The notes beneath the pieces were generated by a model. That model made no database searches. It was not told the DNA's origin and saw nothing but the letters and a program-made list of their open reading frames with translations. DNA of 64,000 nucleotides from Selenomonas sp. GTDB taxonomy: Bacteria; Bacillota; Negativicutes; Selenomonadales; Selenomonadaceae. The position numbers were made by a program, and so were the translations under genes. The DNA lies in NCBI GenBank assembly GCA_022482925.1, contig JAKVOG010000013.1, positions 1 to 64,000 of the forward strand. The letters are read 5' to 3'. Positions 10,986 to 20,275 of the stretch are shown one piece after another (the first letter of the stretch is position 1; each line of letters begins with the position of its first letter).

Positions 10986-11026
10986 AAAAAAGCTGAACCG
11001 AAACTGCCCATCAGCTTCGGTTCAGC
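10986..11026 (-). terminator. Intrinsic terminator of the rpiR-nanE-PTS operon
   Basis: Perfect 11-bp stem GCTGAACCGAA (10992-11002) / TTCGGTTCAGC (11016-11026) with a T-run on the minus strand, right after the PTS gene stop at 11043. Confidence 0.85.
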
Positions 11027-11042
11027 CTTCCTTACAGGATCA

Positions 11043-12625
11043 TCAAAGATTCAGTTTTTCTTCTACCTCATTCTTGATTACGGTCACCTGTGGTCCATAG
11101 ATCACCTGCACACCGGTGCCGCTCTGCAATACGCCGCGGCTGCCGCTCGCCTTCAGGAGCCGCTCGCTGACCTTATCGCCATCTTTTACCGTGACTCTCA
11201 GGCGTGTCGCGCAGCAGTCAAACTCCAGGATGTTATCCTTGCCGCCCAGTCCTTCGATCACCAGATCGACGCGGCCATCATGGTCAGGCAGACGATGCCT
11301 CTGCGGGTTCATCCGTTTCTTCTTCGTCGTCTTCACGCCCCAGGGTCTTGAAATCAAATTTCAGGATCAGGTATTTGAAGGAGAAATAATAGAGGAAGAA
11401 CCAGGGAATACCGACCATGGGGATGTAGATCCAGTTGGTCTTATCGGTTCCCTGCAGGATACCGAACAGGATCAGGTCGATACAGCCGCCAGAGAACGTC
11501 TGCCCGACCGTGATCTGCAGGATATGCGCAATCATGAATGCGCAGCCATCAAAGAACGCATGCAGCACATAAAGTGCCGGTGCTACGAACAGGAACGAAA
11601 ATTCGATTGGCTCAGTGATACCCGTCATGAACGAGGTCAGGCCGGCTGACAGCAGCAGACCACCGACCAGTTTCTTCTTGGCTGGCTTGGCCGTCTGATA
11701 CATGGCCAGGCAGGCACCAAGCAGACCAAACATCATCGTGATGAAACGACCGGACATGAACCGGGAAATGCCAATATAGTAGTGCTGCGTGGATGGATCG
11801 CCGAGCTGCGCAAAGAAGATGCGCTGCGTTCCCTCTACCAGCTGTCCATTAATGACCTCCGAACCTCCCAGAGCCGTCGTCCAGAACGGCAGATAGAAGA
11901 TATGATGCAGACCGAACGGTCCAAGCATACGGAGGACAAACCCATAAATCAACGTACCGATATAGCCGGTGGAATCAACCAGGCCCGCCCAGGCCGAAGA
12001 TGATCTTCTGGAAATGCGGCCAGACGATGAACATGATGCAGCCCAGGAAAATAGCCATAAACGAGCAGATAATCGGTACAAAGCGTGAACCACCGAAGAA
12101 GCCCAGGAATGGTGGCAGCTCAATCTTATTGAAGCGCTTGTGCAGCCAGTAGGTCATGATGCCGACGACCACACCACCGAAAACACCGGTTTCGAGGGTC
12201 TGCACGCCAAGGCTCATGCCCTGGCCTACCCCGGCCAGATTATCCTTCGCGAGTAGTGCCTGTGATCTGCAGCAAAGGCATTGATGGTCGAGTTCATGAC
12301 CAGAAAAGCCAGCACCGCAGCCAGACCAGCTGTGCCCTTATCCGAGCGGGCCAGTCCCACAGGCAATACCGACGGCAAACAAGATGGCCAGATTGGCAAA
12401 GACGATGTTGCCTGCTGCCGCCATGATCGTAAAGATATTCTGCAGCCAGGTGATATCAAGGAACGGATAGGCTTTTACCGAGTTCGGATTCGATAAAGCT
12501 CCGCCAATACCAAGGAGAATACCAGCTGCCGGCAGCACTGCAATCGGCAGCATAAAGGATTTGCCAAAACGCTGGGCCTTGGCAAAAAGGGAACTAGTTC
12601 CCCCAGCCTGATTGAATACACTCAT
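11043..12625 (-). CDS. PTS glucose/maltose-type EIICB permease (several frameshifts as assembled)
   Basis: Membrane permease that imports and phosphorylates a sugar using HPr~P via a separate EIIA. In order: EIIC starts MSVFNQAGGTSSLFAKAQRF and LPAAGILLGIGGAL, continues GVQTLETGVFGGVVVGIMTY, FGLHHIFYLPFW and the conserved TGITEPIEFSFLF, then a C-terminal EIIB with the phosphorylated cysteine in FDCCATRLRVTV. The frame breaks near 12356, 12266, 12244, 11985 and 11286; four of the five are repaired by removing one G on the coding strand. Being downstream of nanE and an RpiR regulator suggests an amino sugar such as ManNAc, GlcNAc or MurNAc as substrate (inference). A TGAGGAGGTC-type ribosome site precedes 12625. 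Confidence 0.8.
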
Positions 12626-12646
12626 CTTCAGTGACCTCCTGACCTA

Positions 12647-13318
12647 TCAATCCAATACGTGAGCAAATGACGCGGTAATCAGCTGTGGCCTGGTAATGGC
12701 CGAGCCAACGATCGGGGCAAAGGCCCCCGCTTCCATCACCGTCCGGATATCGGCAGGCGTATGGATGCGCCCCTCCGCAAAGACCGGTATGGAAAGCTTG
12801 CTGCACAGATCCCGAACCAGTTGGATATCCGGTCCCGATAGCTGCGGAGAATACGGCGTATAGCCGGATAAAGTGGTCGATATCGCATCAGCCCCCAGCC
12901 CTGCAGCAGCCACACCTTCCGCATACGTCGAGATGTCGGCCAGGACCAGCCGGCCGGCTGCATGGATCTGCTGCACCAGCGCAGCCATCTGCTCCTGTGC
13001 AGGCCGTGGCCGGTCCGTCATATCCAGTGCAATGACCTCACACCCGGTTGCCAGCAGTTCCTCTACCTCTTTATGTGTCGGTGTGATGTAGATCTCGGAA
13101 TCCGGATAGTTCCGCTTGACCAGCCCGATGACCGGCAGTCCGGTCACTTCCCGGATTTCCAGGATATCTGCCATGCTTTGCGCCCGGATGGCAACCGCGC
13201 CACCCTCCTTAGCCGCTCTTGCCATTCGCCCCATGATGAACGCACTATGCAGTGGTTCATCCGGCAGTGCCTGACAGGATACGACCAGTTTTCCCTTGAT
13301 GTCTTCAAAACTGAACAT
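12647..13318 (-). CDS. nanE: N-acetylmannosamine-6-phosphate 2-epimerase
   Basis: TIM-barrel enzyme converting ManNAc-6-P to GlcNAc-6-P in sialic-acid and ManNAc catabolism. VSCQALPDEPLHS at the N-terminus, GAVAIRAQS, GLVKRNYPDSEIYITPT (catalytic Lys region), IALDMTDRPRP, ADISTYAEG, TTLSGYTPYS and VFAEGRIHTPADIR are all family signatures; 223 residues, full length. GGGGGGA lies just upstream of the ATG. It sits between a regulator and a PTS permease; nanA, nanK and nagA/B are not here, so a PTS delivering ManNAc-6-P directly would make sense. Confidence 0.93.
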   Translation of the reverse strand: MFSFEDIKGKLVVSCQALPDEPLHSAFIMGRMARAAKEGGAVAIRAQSMADILEIREVTGLPVIGLVKRNYPDSEIYITPTHKEVEELLATGCEVIALDMTDRPRPAQEQMAALVQQIHAAGRLVLADISTYAEGVAAAGLGADAISTTLSGYTPYSPQLSGPDIQLVRDLCSKLSIPVFAEGRIHTPADIRTVMEAGAFAPIVGSAITRPQLITASFAHVLD

Positions 13319-13374
13319 CGAATCCCCCCTTATAGAATTATCATAAAAGATCCATGGCCAATGCCGTCTTCTTC

Positions 13375-14182
13375 TTATTCTCCAAAGCAGGTACCAGCCA
13401 TTTCCTTTACAATCTGTGTATAAACAAGGTCCATGACAAAGATCTGCGCCATTTTGGTCGTAACCGACCCGGTCTCCAGCAGATTCTCCTTCGCCGCATA
13501 GGAAAGCACGATAGCCGCTTCCTTCGCAATGCTGGAATCTACCTCAGGCCGTAATCGCCACACTCGCAGCACCATTCTTTTCTGCCAGGCGGACCGTCTG
13601 CAGGACCTCTCTTGACTCCCCTGAATGAGACACAGCCACAAATAAATCACCGGGCTGCGCTAATGCTGCAGCCATGATCATATCATGGCTGTTGTCATAG
13701 CCCTTGCAATGCAGGCCGATACGAAAATATTTATAAGCCGAGTCCATCGCGGTAAAGCCCGAATTGCCCAACCCGATAAACGAAATTTCCCTGGCCTGCA
13801 TCAATGCCTCAGAACAACGCTCCACGATGCCTTCCGGCATCGATGCGAGCGTCTTTTCCAGTACGTTAATGTCCGCGGCCAGCAGTTTCTGACCGGTCAC
13901 CAGCGCAGATTCATCAAAGGCGATATTGCTGTTGATGATCCGCCGGCCTTTGCGCTGGGTCAGCTCTTCTGCCAGCTTCACCTTGAATTCATGCAGGTTC
14001 TCATAGCCCATCTTCTTGGCAAATCTGGTAATCGTGGACTCCCCCACGCCGGATTTCTGCGCCAGCTCGGCAATCGCGGTATAGGGAACTTCGGCTGGCT
14101 GCTCCCGTATATACTGCAGCAGGACACGATCCGATTTTGATGGCCGGAAACCCGGATTCTCCAACTGCTCAATAATCCCCAT
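13375..14182 (-). CDS. MurR/RpiR-family regulator of the nanE-PTS operon (one frameshift as assembled)
   Basis: RpiR-type repressor/activator: N-terminal helix-turn-helix (YTAIAELAQKSGVGESTITR) and C-terminal SIS domain with SFIGLGNSGFTAMDSAYKYF and LFVAVSHSGESREVLQTV. The frame breaks near 13549 after GAASVAIT and continues PEVDSSIAKEAAIVLSY to a stop at 13375; the raw ACGGCCT should be ACGCCT or similar. Start at 14182 is set by GGAGGG eight bases upstream. First gene of the operon with nanE and the PTS permease, which it presumably controls in response to an amino-sugar phosphate. Confidence 0.85.
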
Positions 14183-14327
14183 AGCACTACCCTCCATTAT
14201 CGCAAATTATGAAATAATATTTTATTTTCACAATATAATATTATCATCAATCACTTTAATGTGCAAGTATGTTTCACTTATTCTGATGAATCAGCTAACA
14301 GGGGTAAACGATGGCCTGCCGGACGAT

Positions 14328-14360
14328 AAAAAATGCCGTCCTGATAGAATCAGAACGGCA
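14328..14360 (-). terminator. Intrinsic terminator of the pdtaS-pdtaR operon
   Basis: Stem TGCCGTCCTGAT / ATCAGAACGGCA (one mismatch) followed by TTTTTTATC on the minus strand, directly after the response-regulator stop at 14368. Confidence 0.8.
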
Positions 14361-14367
14361 GCGTTGC

Positions 14368-14976
14368 CTATACTTTCCCGCCGGCAGCCTTGACGATGGC
14401 TTCGGCTACTTCCTTGATGGTCACCCGTTTGGCCATGGCATAGCGCTGGATGCGACGGTAAGCTTCATCCTCGCTGAGCTTGTGAGCCGCCATGAGAATG
14501 CCTTTGGCCCGGTCTATGGTCTTGCGAAGTTCAAGCGAATCCTTGAGCTTGTCGAGTTCCTGTTCCAGCCCTTGCATTTCCTGCCAGCGGGACAGCGCGA
14601 TCTCCATGGCCGGAAAGAGGTTGCTCTCCTTGACCGGCTTCACGAGGTAGCCGAGTACGCCGGAATCCTTGGCCTGCTCGACGATCTCCGGCTGGCTGAA
14701 GGCGGTCAGCAGCAGCACGGGGGCCAGCTTGGCCTCGGATATCTTGCGCGCGGCGGTAATGCCATCCATATCCGGCATCTTGATGTCCATGATGACCAGA
14801 TCGGGACGGTGCATGCGCGTGAGATCGACGGCCTTGCGCCCATCGATGGCCTCGCCGACCACCTCATGACCGGCTTCTTCCAGCATCTCGCGCAGATCGA
14901 GGCGGATGATGGACTCATTGTCCGCAATGACCAGCCGCAGGGATTTCGATTTCATGTTTGCTTTTGCTTTTTCCAT
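14368..14976 (-). CDS. ANTAR-domain response regulator (PdtaR/NasT type)
   Basis: RNA-binding antitermination regulator: an N-terminal receiver domain (phospho-acceptor in DLVIMDIKMPDMDG, Lys in LVKPVKESN), a helical linker and a C-terminal ANTAR domain (RAKGILMAAHKLSEDEAYR, IKEVAEAIV). When phosphorylated such proteins bind two-hairpin RNAs with six-base loops and prevent a terminator forming. It is 5 bp after the cognate kinase gene. A plausible target is in this window, the amtB leader at 39010-39067. 202 residues, full length. Confidence 0.92.
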   Translation of the reverse strand: MEKAKANMKSKSLRLVIADNESIIRLDLREMLEEAGHEVVGEAIDGRKAVDLTRMHRPDLVIMDIKMPDMDGITAARKISEAKLAPVLLLTAFSQPEIVEQAKDSGVLGYLVKPVKESNLFPAMEIALSRWQEMQGLEQELDKLKDSLELRKTIDRAKGILMAAHKLSEDEAYRRIQRYAMAKRVTIKEVAEAIVKAAGGKV

Positions 14977-14981
14977 CTTCC

Positions 14982-16445
14982 TTATTCCTCCAGACTCTGT
15001 ATCACGGTATGGTTCTCTTCCGACTCAGCCTTGGGCAGCCGGATACGGGCATGGGTGCCATGACCGGCTCCGCGGGCATCATTTTCCATGATGAAGCGGC
15101 CGCCGAGGTCGCCCTCGATGAGCGTCCGCACAATCGAGAGCCCCAGCGAACGGGTCTTGCGGGGATTGAAGTCTGCCGGCAGCCCGCAGCCGTCGTCGTA
15201 AAGATCCAGCTGCCACTGCCCCGCTTCCTCCTGCACGGCCAGCCCGATGGTCCCTGAGCTGCGCCCCTCAAAGGCATGCTCCATCGCGTTGATCACCAGC
15301 TCATTGAGCACCAGTGCCAGTGAGCTGGCATACTTCGAGGGCAGAACCACATCCGGCCCGCTGAATTCGGTCCGCACGAGGAACTCGCTGTCGGCCATAT
15401 CCCGCCCGACCAGATCGAAGATCTGCCGCATGACCTGCTGCACGTTGATGTCCTCGGTCCCCTGCTGGGACAGGAATTCATGCACCACGGAGATCGACAG
15501 CACACGGTTGACGCTCTCCTGCAGTGCTGCCCGGACCTCTTCGGACTTGCTGCGCCGGGCCTGCAGCCGCAACAGGCTCGCAATGGTCTGCAGGTTGTTC
15601 TTGACCCGGTGATGGATTTCCTGGATGACAGCCGACTTGATGCGGATCTCCTGATCCTTGGCGCGGGTCTCGGTCACATCAGACAGGATCACCACGCGGC
15701 GGATCAGCTGCCCGCCCTCCTGCAGATCGATCTGCCGGCGGATCAGCGTCAGGTTCCCGGCGGTCAGTTCCTTCTGCCAGGGCCGTTCCCGCTCCATGAT
15801 CTCCCGCACGATATGCCGTGTCATCTGCCGGTCAAAGAGATGACAGCCCCGCAGGCTGCCGACACCGAGCACCCGGTAGATGCGCTGGGCCGAGGCATTG
15901 GCAAAGACGATCCGGCTGAACTGATCCGTGATGAGGATGCCATCGCTGGCCGACAGTGGCTGATACTGCTCGGCCTCCACGCCCTTGCGGGCATTCGTGA
16001 GCACATCGACGGCCGTGGCCAGCAGGCAGGGAAAGCCCTCGATCTGCAGCCGGTCACCATCCACCTCGAAGCTGACTACCCCGATGACCTGCGTGCCATC
16101 ATGGATGGCAAAGGTGTACATATCGATGAGGGAGCCATAGGTCCACTCGCGTTTGCCGCGTCCGGGCAGGCCGGTCCGGAGCGTATCCTGCACCAGCGGT
16201 TCTTCCAGTGCCGGCTGCAGCCGGCCGCATTCCGTCGGCTTCGTATTCATGTAGACGGTATGCGGACGCTCCTGCGCCAGGATGAGCAGGCGGCCCTTGA
16301 CCTTTGCCGGCACATAGGCCTTGAGCTGGCCATGCGCCAGATCTGCCAGAAAAGGGAATACCACACTCATGCGCTCCAGCAGACCGATCTGCTTGACCGT
16401 CAGATCCGTGTATTCCCGGCACAATGCCGAAATCATCATCATCAT
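14982..16445 (-). CDS. Sensor histidine kinase (PdtaS/EutW-like, HisKA_2 family)
   Basis: Cytoplasmic histidine kinase partner of the ANTAR regulator. No membrane helix is visible. Residues 1-150 form an N-terminal sensor domain (H_kinase_N type), then a PAS domain (ASDGILITDQFSRIVFANAS), then the HisKA_2 dimerisation helix with the phosphorylated His in IQEIHHRVKNNLQTIASLL, and an ATPase domain with N-box LVLNELVINAMEHAF and DDGCGLPADF. Start taken at 16445, where a run of ATG codons follows GGAGGGAG. 487 residues. Signals sensed by this class range from nitrogen to ethanolamine; not decidable here. Confidence 0.9.
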   Translation of the reverse strand: MMMMISALCREYTDLTVKQIGLLERMSVVFPFLADLAHGQLKAYVPAKVKGRLLILAQERPHTVYMNTKPTECGRLQPALEEPLVQDTLRTGLPGRGKREWTYGSLIDMYTFAIHDGTQVIGVVSFEVDGDRLQIEGFPCLLATAVDVLTNARKGVEAEQYQPLSASDGILITDQFSRIVFANASAQRIYRVLGVGSLRGCHLFDRQMTRHIVREIMERERPWQKELTAGNLTLIRRQIDLQEGGQLIRRVVILSDVTETRAKDQEIRIKSAVIQEIHHRVKNNLQTIASLLRLQARRSKSEEVRAALQESVNRVLSISVVHEFLSQQGTEDINVQQVMRQIFDLVGRDMADSEFLVRTEFSGPDVVLPSKYASSLALVLNELVINAMEHAFEGRSSGTIGLAVQEEAGQWQLDLYDDGCGLPADFNPRKTRSLGLSIVRTLIEGDLGGRFIMENDARGAGHGTHARIRLPKAESEENHTVIQSLEE

Positions 16446-16497
16446 GATCCACTCCCTCCAAAACTTCTGCTTCCAGTATAACAGACTTCGCCTAAAA

Positions 16498-16552
16498 TAA
16501 AAAAAAGAAGCGGAAAGAATCCACCGGCTTTCGCCTGTGATTCTCTCCACTT
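16498..16552 (-). terminator. Intrinsic terminator after tsaD
   Basis: Long imperfect stem (GAAGTGGAGAGAATC against GATTCTTTCCGCTTC on the minus strand) followed by eight T. Confidence 0.75.
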
Positions 16553-16574
16553 CATTGTGGCTTCATTATTCTTC

Positions 16575-17613
16575 TTATTCTTCTTTGTCCTCAAGACCAA
16601 GCCCCGGCACTGCATTGAGATACAGGTCGCTGAAGCGGCCGGCCTGAGCCTGATAATAGCCGCGGCAGCCGATCATGGCGGCATTGTCCGGTGCAGAGGA
16701 TCTTCGACGGATAGGAGAAGTTCACTCCGCGCTTCGCTGCTTCCTCGCGCAGACGCGACTCCAGTCCGCTGTTGGCCGCCACGCCGCCGGCCAGCACCAG
16801 CGTATCCCGGCCGGCCTCTTTGACCGCCTGGAATGCCTTGCCGACCAGCACCTCGATGACCGAGTGCTGGAAGGAAGCGGCGATATCCGGCTTGTTGAGC
16901 TCGTGGCCCTTCATCTTCTCGCTGTTGATGTAGTTCAGCACCGCCGACTTGAGCCCGCTGAAGCTGAACTCGAAATTGCCTTTCTCGGTCAGGGCCTGCG
17001 GGAAATCAATGGCCAGCGGGTTGCCCTCTTTGGCCAGCGCATCGATGCGCGGACCGCCCGGATACGGCAGCCCCATGACACGGGCAATCTTGTCAAAAGC
17101 CTCGCCAGCCGCATCATCGCGGGTCTGGCCCATCATCTTGAAATGATTATAGCCCCGTACATCGACCAGAGCGGTATGCCCGCCGGAGACGACGAGCGCC
17201 ATGAACGGCGGCTCAAGCTTCGGCGTCGAGAGGAAGTTGGCAAAGATATGCCCTTCCAGATGATTGACCCCGATGAGCGGCACCCCCAGCGAAAAAGCCA
17301 GGGATTTGGCGGCCGATACACCGACCAGCAGTGCACCGACCAGCCCCGGTCCATAGGTCACAGCGACCTGATCGATATCTTTGAGCGATACGCCCGCCGT
17401 GCGGATGCATTCATCGATGACCGGCATGATGTTGACGATATGCTTGCGGGAGGCTATCTCCGGCACGACACCGCCGAACTTCTGATGCACCGGGATCTGG
17501 GTCGAGATGATGTTGGCGAGGACTTCCCGCCCGCCCCGCAGCACGGCTGCCGAGGTCTCATCACAGCTGGACTCGATAGCCAGTGTCAGTATCTCTTCTT
17601 GATTCTTCTCCAT
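16575..17613 (-). CDS. tsaD: tRNA N6-adenosine threonylcarbamoyltransferase TsaD (frameshift near 3' end as assembled)
   Basis: Catalytic subunit of the t6A tRNA-modification complex with TsaB and TsaE. Signatures: LAIESSCDETSAAV, GGVVPEIASRKH (metal His), TYGPGLVGALLVG, GVNHLEGHIFA (metal His), VVSGGHTALV and LAGGVAANSGLESRL. The frame opened at 17613 is right up to KILCT, then shifts near 16689; the adjacent frame gives DNAAMIGCRGYYQAQAGRF and ends GLGLEDKEE at 16575. One extra base turns ACC-GAC into ACCGGAC. The repaired 345 residues are normal length. Last gene of the tsaE-tsaB-rimI-tsaD operon. Confidence 0.95.
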
Positions 17614-17637
17614 AAACGTAAAAACTCCAAACCACGA

Positions 17638-18111
17638 TCATAGTTTCGTATTCCACATAATGATGGCATCCTCGCCATTATCCTGATAATAATGGGGACG
17701 CCGGCCGGCTTCCTTGAAACCGTAACCCTTGTACAGCGCAAGCGCGGGGTCATTGGCTGGCCGGACTTCCAGTGTCATCGCGGTGACGCCCTTGGTCTTC
17801 ACCGCCTCGATGACCGCACCGAAAAGCTGTGTGCCAATGCCGCGTCCGCGATAGGCCGGCAGGATCGCCACATTGGTGATCTGCGACTCCTCATAGGAGA
17901 TCCAGCAGCCCACATAGCCGATGACCTGCTCGCCTTCAAGCGCCAGCAGATAGATGGTATTCTCATTGGCGGCTTCTTTCCAGAATGCCTCCCTTGACCA
18001 GGGAATGGCAAAGCAGGCTTTCTCGACGATCTCCACCGCGTCGGCATCTTCCGGTGCCATTTCCCGGAACGTAAGCTTGTCTTCGATTGCGTTTGCAGGC
18101 TTAGGTTCCAT
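17638..18111 (-). CDS. rimI: Ribosomal-protein alanine N-acetyltransferase (RimI-like GNAT)
   Basis: GNAT-fold acetyltransferase acting on the N-terminus of ribosomal protein S18 in model organisms. FAIPWSREAF, YVGCWISYEESQITNVAIL, the acetyl-CoA loop YRGRGIGTQL, LEVRPANDPALALYKGYGF and RRPHYYQDNGEDAIIM are RimI hallmarks. GGAGGAAATGTA fixes the ATG at 18111, whose T shares the TAATG overlap with the tsaB stop. 157 residues. RimI genes are commonly inside t6A operons. Confidence 0.93.
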   Translation of the reverse strand: MEPKPANAIEDKLTFREMAPEDADAVEIVEKACFAIPWSREAFWKEAANENTIYLLALEGEQVIGYVGCWISYEESQITNVAILPAYRGRGIGTQLFGAVIEAVKTKGVTAMTLEVRPANDPALALYKGYGFKEAGRRPHYYQDNGEDAIIMWNTKL

Positions 18112-18846
18112 TACATTTCCTCCGTCGGTCTGGTCCGGCCGGCTTCTTCCGGATGCCGTTTCTCCCACAGCACCTCCGCCTCACTGCGGCGGATATAGAC
18201 CGGCTCGATAGCCATGACATTGTCCTGATGGCCGGCTTTGAGCTCGGCCAGGCCGAGCATGGCCACACAGGCTGCCCGCGGCATCAGGATATTGGCCGGG
18301 AGCCGTCATGACGCCTGCCGGCAGTTCCATCTTCCCGATGATCTTCTTCTGCACGACATCGCCAGTCAGCAGCACCGGCTCCGCGATCCGGGCACAGTGA
18401 GCCACGATATCCGTGACCTTGGCAACCTCGACAGCATCCACCACCGAAAGCGTTCCCTGTTCCCAGCGATAGCTCTCGACATAGGCATTGCCTTTCTGTG
18501 CATCCAGCAGGCTTACGATACGTACACCAGGCACCGGCACATGGTACGCCAGCGCTTTCAGCGTGGACACCCCAACGATCGGCAGCCCGAGCGTATAGGC
18601 CATCGCCTTGGCAGCGGCCAGCCCGATGCGCAGGCCCGTGAACGAACCCGGCCCGATACTGACGGCAATACCTGCCAGTTCTTCTTTCTTCACCGCTGCC
18701 ATGCGCAGGACCTGCTCGATATGCGGCATCAAGGTCTCCGAATGGGTCAGCCTGGCCTGCATCGTCAGCTCGGCTGACAGCTTCCCCTCATCGGCAACGG
18801 CAACACTTGATACCTGAGTTGCCGTATCAATGGCCAGAATGGACAA
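18111..18846 (-). CDS. tsaB: TsaB, t6A biosynthesis scaffold protein (one frameshift as assembled)
   Basis: Inactive TsaD paralogue that bridges TsaD and TsaE. ILAIDTATQVSSVAV, GPGSFTGLRIGLAAAKAMA (the TsaB signature) and LDAQKGNAYVESYRW are present. The start is a TTG at 18846 overlapping tsaE by 20 bp. The frame breaks near 18297 after GVMTAP; the neighbouring frame gives ANILMPRAACVAMLGLAEL, then MAIEPVYIRRSEAEVLWEK, and stops in the TAATG junction with rimI. CCCGGCC should be CCCGCC or CCGGCC. Repaired length about 244 residues. Confidence 0.93.
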
Positions 18847-19309
18847 ATGACTCCAACTCCTTTATGAACTCCTGATTCTTTTCTCCCACGCTGGTGAACT
18901 CGAATCGGCGGCTGTCCTCCGTCTCACCGGTACGCGTGATGCATACCCTGATGTAGTCATCCGGCAGCGATTCGGGGAACTTGTCGGGCCATTCGATGAC
19001 CACGATTCCCTCCGGCTCCTCCGTGTATTCATAGAAGCCGATGTCATCCAGCTCTTCCTCTGTTTCCAGCCGGTAAAGATCAAAATGGTAGATGCGGCAA
19101 ATCCCTTCATATACATTCATCAGATTGAATGTCGGGCTTGTCACCTCTCCCTCGACGCCAAGGGTACGGGCGAGACTCTGTACAAAAAGAGTCTTGCCGG
19201 CCCCAAGGTCGCCCTCCAGGCAAAGCACGGTTCCCTCCCGGATCTTTTGACCTACCAGCTCGGCTAGGTGTCCAGTCTCATCGGGAGAATTCGTCATACA
19301 GGTAAACAT
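18827..19309 (-). CDS. tsaE: tRNA threonylcarbamoyladenosine biosynthesis ATPase TsaE
   Basis: Small P-loop ATPase that powers the t6A cycle. Walker A LEGDLGAGKTLFVQSLAR, switch region GEVTSPTFNLMNVYEG, YHFDLYRLETEEELDDIGF and IVVIEWPDKFPESLP are textbook TsaE. 160 residues. First gene of the operon, its 3' end overlapping tsaB. Confidence 0.95.
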   Translation of the reverse strand: MFTCMTNSPDETGHLAELVGQKIREGTVLCLEGDLGAGKTLFVQSLARTLGVEGEVTSPTFNLMNVYEGICRIYHFDLYRLETEEELDDIGFYEYTEEPEGIVVIEWPDKFPESLPDDYIRVCITRTGETEDSRRFEFTSVGEKNQEFIKELESFVHSGH

Positions 19310-19626
19310 TCGTTATGTCTCTCCTAATAAATATAGATCAAAACTCATTCATTTCAACATTATATCACGAAGCAGCCCAAGGGTAAACTGATTCCCGTTT
19401 AATCAATCAATAGTTATTATCCGTTAATAACTTATTTTAAAAAGTACGATATCGAGAGTATAATGGTGAAACAATGAGTATTTTAGATATAACATTGATT
19501 AATTATCAAATATGGCTATTTCTATTTCATAAGATATCCCCTATAATAAAAGCATAGCAAGTGAGCAACACCAATTACAAATAATTATTGGTTTCTATCT
19601 ATTGTATTTTTAGGAGGTTTTTCATT
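19310..19626. promoter_or_regulatory. AT-rich divergent control region of tsaE and rubrerythrin
   Basis: Markedly AT-rich compared with its surroundings. It contains three short palindromes: AGTTATTAT-CCG-TTAATAACT (19412-19432), TTGATTAATTATCAA (19494-19508) and ACCAAT...ATTGGT (about 19570-19591). TATAAT at 19542-19547 is a possible -10 for rubrerythrin. The AT-rich palindromes resemble Fur/PerR-type operators, which would suit an oxidative-stress gene, but no site is a clear consensus match. Confidence 0.45.
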
Positions 19627-20172
19627 ATGAAGAAATTTGTTTGCACGGTCTGCGGTTATGTTTATGAAGGCGAGAAAGCACCGGAGCAGTGCCCGATCTG
19701 TAAGGCACCTGCCTCCAAGTTCATCGAGCAGAGCGGCGATATGACGTTTGCGGATGAGCATCATGTCGGCACGGCTAAGGATGCAGATCCACGCATCATC
19801 GAGGGCCTGCGCCAGAACTTCACGGGCGAGTGCTCCGAGGTCGGTATGTATCTCGCGATGAGCCGTCAGGCTGACCGTGAAGGCTATCCGGAAATTGCTG
19901 AAGCCTATAAACGCTATGCCTTCGAGGAAGCAGAGCATGCAGCAAAATTCGCTGAGCTCCTGGGCGAAGTCCTGACCAACAGCACGAAGAAGAACCTGAC
20001 GATGCGTATCGACGCTGAGCATGGTGCCTGCGCTGGCAAGAAAGAGCTGGCTACGCTCGCCAAGCAGCTGAACCTTGATGCAATCCATGACACGGTTCAT
20101 GAGATGGCTAAGGACGAGGCGCGTCATGGCCGCGGCTTCAAAGGCCTGTTCGACCGTTACTTCGGCGAGTAA
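19627..20172 (+). CDS. Rubrerythrin (N-terminal rubredoxin type)
   Basis: NADH-peroxidase of anaerobes that reduces hydrogen peroxide. The N-terminal rubredoxin domain binds iron by [12 protein letters not shown] and CPICKAP (residues 5-8 and 22-25 region); the following four-helix diiron domain carries [23 protein letters not shown] and [10 protein letters not shown], each with the expected ExxH or E ligands. The reversed order (rubredoxin first) is the reverse-rubrerythrin layout known from strict anaerobes. AGGAGGT lies 9 nt before the ATG. 181 residues. Confidence 0.93.
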   Translation: MKKFVCTVCGYVYEGEKAPEQCPICKAPASKFIEQSGDMTFADEHHVGTAKDADPRIIEGLRQNFTGECSEVGMYLAMSRQADREGYPEIAEAYKRYAFEEAEHAAKFAELLGEVLTNSTKKNLTMRIDAEHGACAGKKELATLAKQLNLDAIHDTVHEMAKDEARHGRGFKGLFDRYFGE

Positions 20173-20219
20173 GAACTGATTCAACCTGTTTCCCCCCGGG
20201 AACACGAGAATATAAACCC

Positions 20220-20264
20220 AAAAAGAGAGGTCCGGTGATTCATGATCACCGGACCTCTCTTTTT
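20220..20264. terminator. Bidirectional terminator between rubrerythrin and the 5'-nucleotidase gene
   Basis: Perfect 20-bp inverted repeat (20220-20239 and 20245-20264) with A- and T-tracts at its ends, serving the two converging genes. Confidence 0.9.
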
Positions 20265-20275
20265 ACTATGCAGGA

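Noticed and set aside
19310..19626. Riboswitch upstream of rubrerythrin
   Set aside because: Only short AT palindromes seen, nothing matching a known riboswitch core.
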